Shown piece by piece: positions 61,401 through 64,000 of a stretch of DNA of 64,000 bases. Position 1 is the first letter of the stretch. Each line of letters starts with the position of its first letter. The stretch is from Stephania yunnanensis. Taxonomy: Eukaryota > Streptophyta > Magnoliopsida > Ranunculales > Menispermaceae. The notes beneath the pieces are model-generated. The model saw only the letters and a list, made by a program, of their open reading frames with translations, searched no databases and was not told where the DNA came from. The stretch lies in NCBI GenBank assembly GCA_039657365.1, contig CM077585.1, forward strand, positions 26,561,297 through 26,625,296. Direction: 5' to 3'. Position numbers and translations under genes: made by a program.

Positions 61401-61744
61401 CCTTATATATAAGACTTTAAAAACTAAACGAAAATGAAAATTAGAGACGGAAATAGCAACGAAATCTCATAGATACATGAATCGAAACGGATCAAATATG
61501 CGATCCGATGTTACATTATTATAACATTAGAGACGGAATAAATTCGTCTCGATCACGAATTTATTCCGTCTCGATCCGTCTCTAAATCGAAACGGAATCA
61601 CATTTCCGTTTCTAATTGAATCGCGACGACGATTTTAGAGACTTAAATTTCGTCTCTATTCCGTTGCAGATTTCAATTAGAGACGGAATTTATGCAAATC
61701 AGAGACGGAAATTTTCGTTTATGATCTGCTATTTTTTTGTAGTG
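58409..61744. mobile_element. CACTA-4, left end missing, inserted in Copia-B
   Basis: Right end TTTTTTTGTAGTG at 61732-61744, preceded by a subterminal array (61440-61735) whose final part is the complement of the left end of CACTA-1; orientation is as CACTA-2. The right flank is TGT. No CACTA terminus, subterminal array or TGT duplication exists on the left; instead Copia-B pol runs into a 16-base copy of nearby pol sequence (58416-58431) and then CT-rich element interior. Interior open frames (59487-59991) are unrecognised. An exon-like piece at 59005-59032 has CAG and GTAAGC borders. Confidence 0.78.
61440..61735. repeat. Right subterminal repeat array of CACTA-4
   Basis: Repeats of GAGACGGAA, TCCGTCTC and AAACGGA in both orientations; many units read TCGAAACGG or GTCTCGATC, lacking one base compared with CACTA-1. 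Confidence 0.8.
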
Positions 61745-61960
61745 TGTTACATTATTACAACATCTGGTTACAACAACTTACAGTCTTCTGTGACAATAAG
61801 AGTGTCATTGACTTATCAAGAAATTTTGTACAACACTCAAGGACCAAACACATCGACCTAAGGTATCATTTTATTCGTGATCTTGTTGAGAAAAGGGTTA
61901 TAGACATTCAATATATCTCAACTTAGATGCAATTAACTGACATTTTCAATAAGGCACTTG

Positions 61961-62357
61961 ATGCTAATAGGTTCAAGATGTTACGGGCAGAGATTGTTCA
62001 ACCCCCGTGTAATTTATATTCATTTACCTCCTTGTAATTTTAATAAATTTAATATTATTATTTAAAATAAAAATGGGAAGAATTGTCATTTTGATTTTTA
62101 GTTACCTTTATACACAATAGATTTTTTACTTGATCTACGTGTTTAAGATAATTAGATTGATTTTTCACATTAATTAGGGAGGTGAGTTGGTGAGATTTTT
62201 AAGGGGGTAGTTAGCATTTTTAGTATTGTTGTGATTATCCAATTGCTCTCTCTCCTATTTTCACTAAAATCAAGATATTCTAATCATCACATTCATTGTG
62301 GAAGTGATGTTATTGTTCGTTGTTCTTGATCAGTGAAGTTCCACCAATAAATTCATC
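61961..62357. other. Copia-B 3' region after pol
   Basis: No open frame. The end of pol (ADIFNKALDANRF-like, about 61935-61980) is followed by AT-rich DNA. Sireviruses often carry extra sequence here. Confidence 0.45.
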
Positions 62358-62501
62358 ATGGTTTCAACAAAAGGATCCAAGAAGAATGCAATAGCACTAA
62401 AGCCTTCATCATCGAAGCTACCCCCGAAAGGAAGAAAGACCATAGTAACAAAGAAGAAAATCGAAGTTTTGAACCCAACTCTTCTAATGGTTATATTGTG
62501 A
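62358..62501 (+). pseudogene. Truncated basic reading frame in the Copia-B 3' region
   Basis: 47 codons beginning MVSTKGSKKNAIALKPSSSK and rich in Lys, Ser and Pro. It ends at a TGA created where the gypsy LTR fragment (TGTGACGG at 62497) begins, so the original frame was probably longer. Its place between pol and the 3' LTR is where some Sireviruses have an extra, envelope-like gene; nothing in the 47 residues proves that link. No signal peptide or membrane segment is seen. Confidence 0.4.
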
Positions 62502-62640
62502 CGGTCCCTCTCCTAATCTAGGGCACCGCCCACCTATTTTCATAATTAAGCCCTAATCCTATCCACGTAGGACTCAACTACGTATTAGTCAGTCTTTACA
62601 ACCGAAACACCTCTTTTCTCGTGATCAGGATAAGTAATAC
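62497..62640 (-). repeat. Terminal fragment of a gypsy-type LTR
   Basis: TGTGACGGTCCC at the start, then AATTAAGCCCTAATCC and CACGTAGGACTCAACTACG, matching the ends of the LTRs at 43835 (same strand) and 17724 (complement). Only about 140 bases are present, so it is a broken insertion. Confidence 0.65.
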
Positions 62641-62647
62641 ACTAGTC

Positions 62648-62804
62648 CTTTGATGAAGGTTTTTGCAACAATACCCTATTGTAACTCGATATTTTCTATT
62701 AAGAAGACAATTGTTTTTAGTAATATGTGAGTTTGCAATAATTCTGTTGCTTAACTTTAATATGACTTTGATGGAGGTTTTTGCAACAATACTCTATTGT
62801 AACT
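62648..62804. repeat. 39-base direct repeat in the Copia-B 3' region
   Basis: CTTTGATGAAGGTTTTTGCA and the following bases (to GTAACT) at 62648-62686 recur at 62766-62804 with two changes. Confidence 0.85.
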
Positions 62805-63041
62805 GAAAACAAAAGTTGAGATGATGAACTGCTGAAGATGATATGTGATGATCAACAATAAGAATATTTTTACTTTATTAAGTTCTTTTGACTATTGAAT
62901 TACTCTAATTAACAATATATTGAGTATGGTCTAAGTGATGATATTGATCTTATATATCCTTCACTTTGTTTTTTATGATGTCCTTGGTTCACCTAATTAT
63001 CTCATCAGTAATTTTACTATAGGTTGTGACGATATAATTAC

Positions 63042-63053
63042 AAAGGAGGAGAT
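63042..63053 (+). other. Copia-B polypurine tract
   Basis: AAAGGAGGAGAT directly before the 3' LTR. Confidence 0.85.
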
Positions 63054-63054
63054 T

Positions 63055-63885
63055 TGCTAATGCCATATCTTTGATGACATTATTTGATTTTATTGTAATT
63101 AGTCGAATAATATAAATGACGTATGAAAAATGTATTTCATATGCTAAATGAAACCAACTAGAGATCAGTTCCAATGTTGTGATCTCTAAATCACTATTTT
63201 AGGACTTATCCACGAATCGGTTATATATGGATAAAGATAAGGTTGTTGCAACAAAGAGTTTCGTTGTTGCAACAAAGGCTCAGGATCGAACAGTTGCAGA
63301 TATGATTTTACATATTTACGTCAACTGAAGATATGACTTTAAAAGAGATGATATGATACACATTAACCAAGTGAAGAATATGCTGAAACGTGGTTTGTTT
63401 TTTAAGATGAAGATGGATTAAGGATCGGTTGAGATAGTTAAGATCAAGGGTCTTCACTTGTCTAATTATATTCCAAAGTTAGGAGTTGTAATCAATTCGT
63501 CTACTTTGTAATTCAGTGAACATGTTATTCATTTCATTTGAGTTGTAATTACCAAAGAAATTTAGGTATTCCAATGAGGGGAGCCTCATCGTGCAATTAA
63601 GTATCGAGAGACTTGTGTAAAGTTCATAGGTGGAGTAAAGGAGATGAAAGGAGGAGGTCAAAGAGGGAGTCACGTGAATAGTGATGTATCTATTGTTTTT
63701 ACTTAGTGGATTTTACGTCTGGGCGTAGCCCCGCATAAATAGGTCGTAGACCAAACTGCGTAAACAAGTTCGTTATGTCTGATTTTATTTATTTATTGTT
63801 TTATTCCGATTAAGTACTTGTAATGTTACTTATTTCTTAGTTACAACAACACATATTACTGTTGTAACAGCAATTGATTATTTCA
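63055..63885 (+). repeat. Copia-B 3' LTR
   Basis: 831 bp, starting TGCTAATGCC and ending TTTCA, aligned along its length with 53602-54430. Differences are spread throughout, indicating an old insertion. Confidence 0.9.
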
Positions 63886-64000
63886 CCTCTAAATTATAAA
63901 TCTAATAAAGATTAAAGACAAGTCATAACGGAAGCCAATCGAACTTGGTATATAAATCTAGTTGGACTTATGAGTCCGGACTCATATGGTGTTTTTAAAA

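Larger units (their letters stand above)
58275..61960 (+). pseudogene. Copia-B RNase H, split by CACTA-4
   Basis: Left part 58283-58410: GYSDADWVGSADDEK (first Asp), then a frame-changed stretch ending EYIAVG. Right part 61748-61960: WLQQLTVFCDNKSVIDLS then QHSRTKHIDLRYHFIRDLVE, the end of RNase H. About eight residues around the break are missing, so a small host deletion came with the loss of the left CACTA end. Confidence 0.82.
53602..63885 (+). mobile_element. Copia-B: Sirevirus-like Copia retrotransposon, decayed
   Basis: Direct LTRs of about 830 bp (53602-54430 and 63055-63885), primer site after the left LTR, polypurine tract before the right LTR, and a perfect 5-bp target duplication CCTCT (53597-53601 and 63886-63890). 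Gag, protease, integrase, RT and RNase H relics follow in Copia order on the plus strand. The zinc-knuckle context (CGGLGH..HEC), the RT stretch KARLVAQGYN..EGVDFDE and a long 3' region before the LTR point to the Sirevirus/Maximus group (inference). Stops are frequent in all genes. CACTA-4 and a gypsy LTR fragment are inserted in it. Confidence 0.9.

Overview
This is a stretch of plant nuclear DNA, almost certainly from a eudicot. It is AT-rich, full of stop codons and built mostly of nested transposable elements. The plant signs are plant-type Copia elements with an initiator-Met-tRNA primer site, CACTA transposons, Helitrons with CTAG ends, a TRIM, a SINE-like fragment and one SAUR gene. 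No bacterial-style operon, CRISPR array or rRNA is present. The only protein gene that looks intact is the single-exon SAUR (auxin-responsive) gene at 52173-52517 on the minus strand.

Layout. 1-1266 is an LTR cut by the window edge; it belongs to the same family as the complete but decayed minus-strand Copia element at 35488-43625 (called Copia-A). 4378-11613 is a Ty3/gypsy-type LTR with a 5.1 kb CACTA transposon inside it (CACTA-1, 6502-11598, target duplication ACT). CACTA-1 carries what look like exons of the nucleolar pre-ribosomal gene URB1. 11850-14728 is a probable reverse-oriented LTR. 15288-17724 is a clean solo LTR with target duplication AAATG. 18968-20071 and 25475-34370 are two copies of another LTR-like unit. 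The second copy is split by a Helitron (26536-30628) and by CACTA-3 (30863-34172, duplication ACA). CACTA-2 lies at 20918-24764.

After Copia-A there is a reverse gypsy-type LTR (43835-46265), a decayed acidic coding region (46360-48419), a GRF-type zinc-finger fragment, a complete 567-bp TRIM (49823-50389), a 50-nt T tract that looks like a retroposed poly(A) tail, and a small Helitron end (to 51634). The SAUR gene follows. The last 10 kb is a full-length Sirevirus-like Copia element on the plus strand (Copia-B, 53602-63885, perfect duplication CCTCT). CACTA-4 (58409-61744) sits in its RNase H region.

The retrotransposon genes are broken by stops and frameshifts, so they would not make working proteins; I describe them as relics. 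The window does not show a new biological system. The parts most worth following are the gene fragment inside CACTA-1, the filler DNA at the CACTA-4 junction, a subfamily-wide one-base change in the CACTA subterminal repeats, palindrome arrays inside the gypsy LTRs, and the Helitron with its paralogous empty site. All identifications come from reading motifs and comparing repeats by eye; no database search was run.
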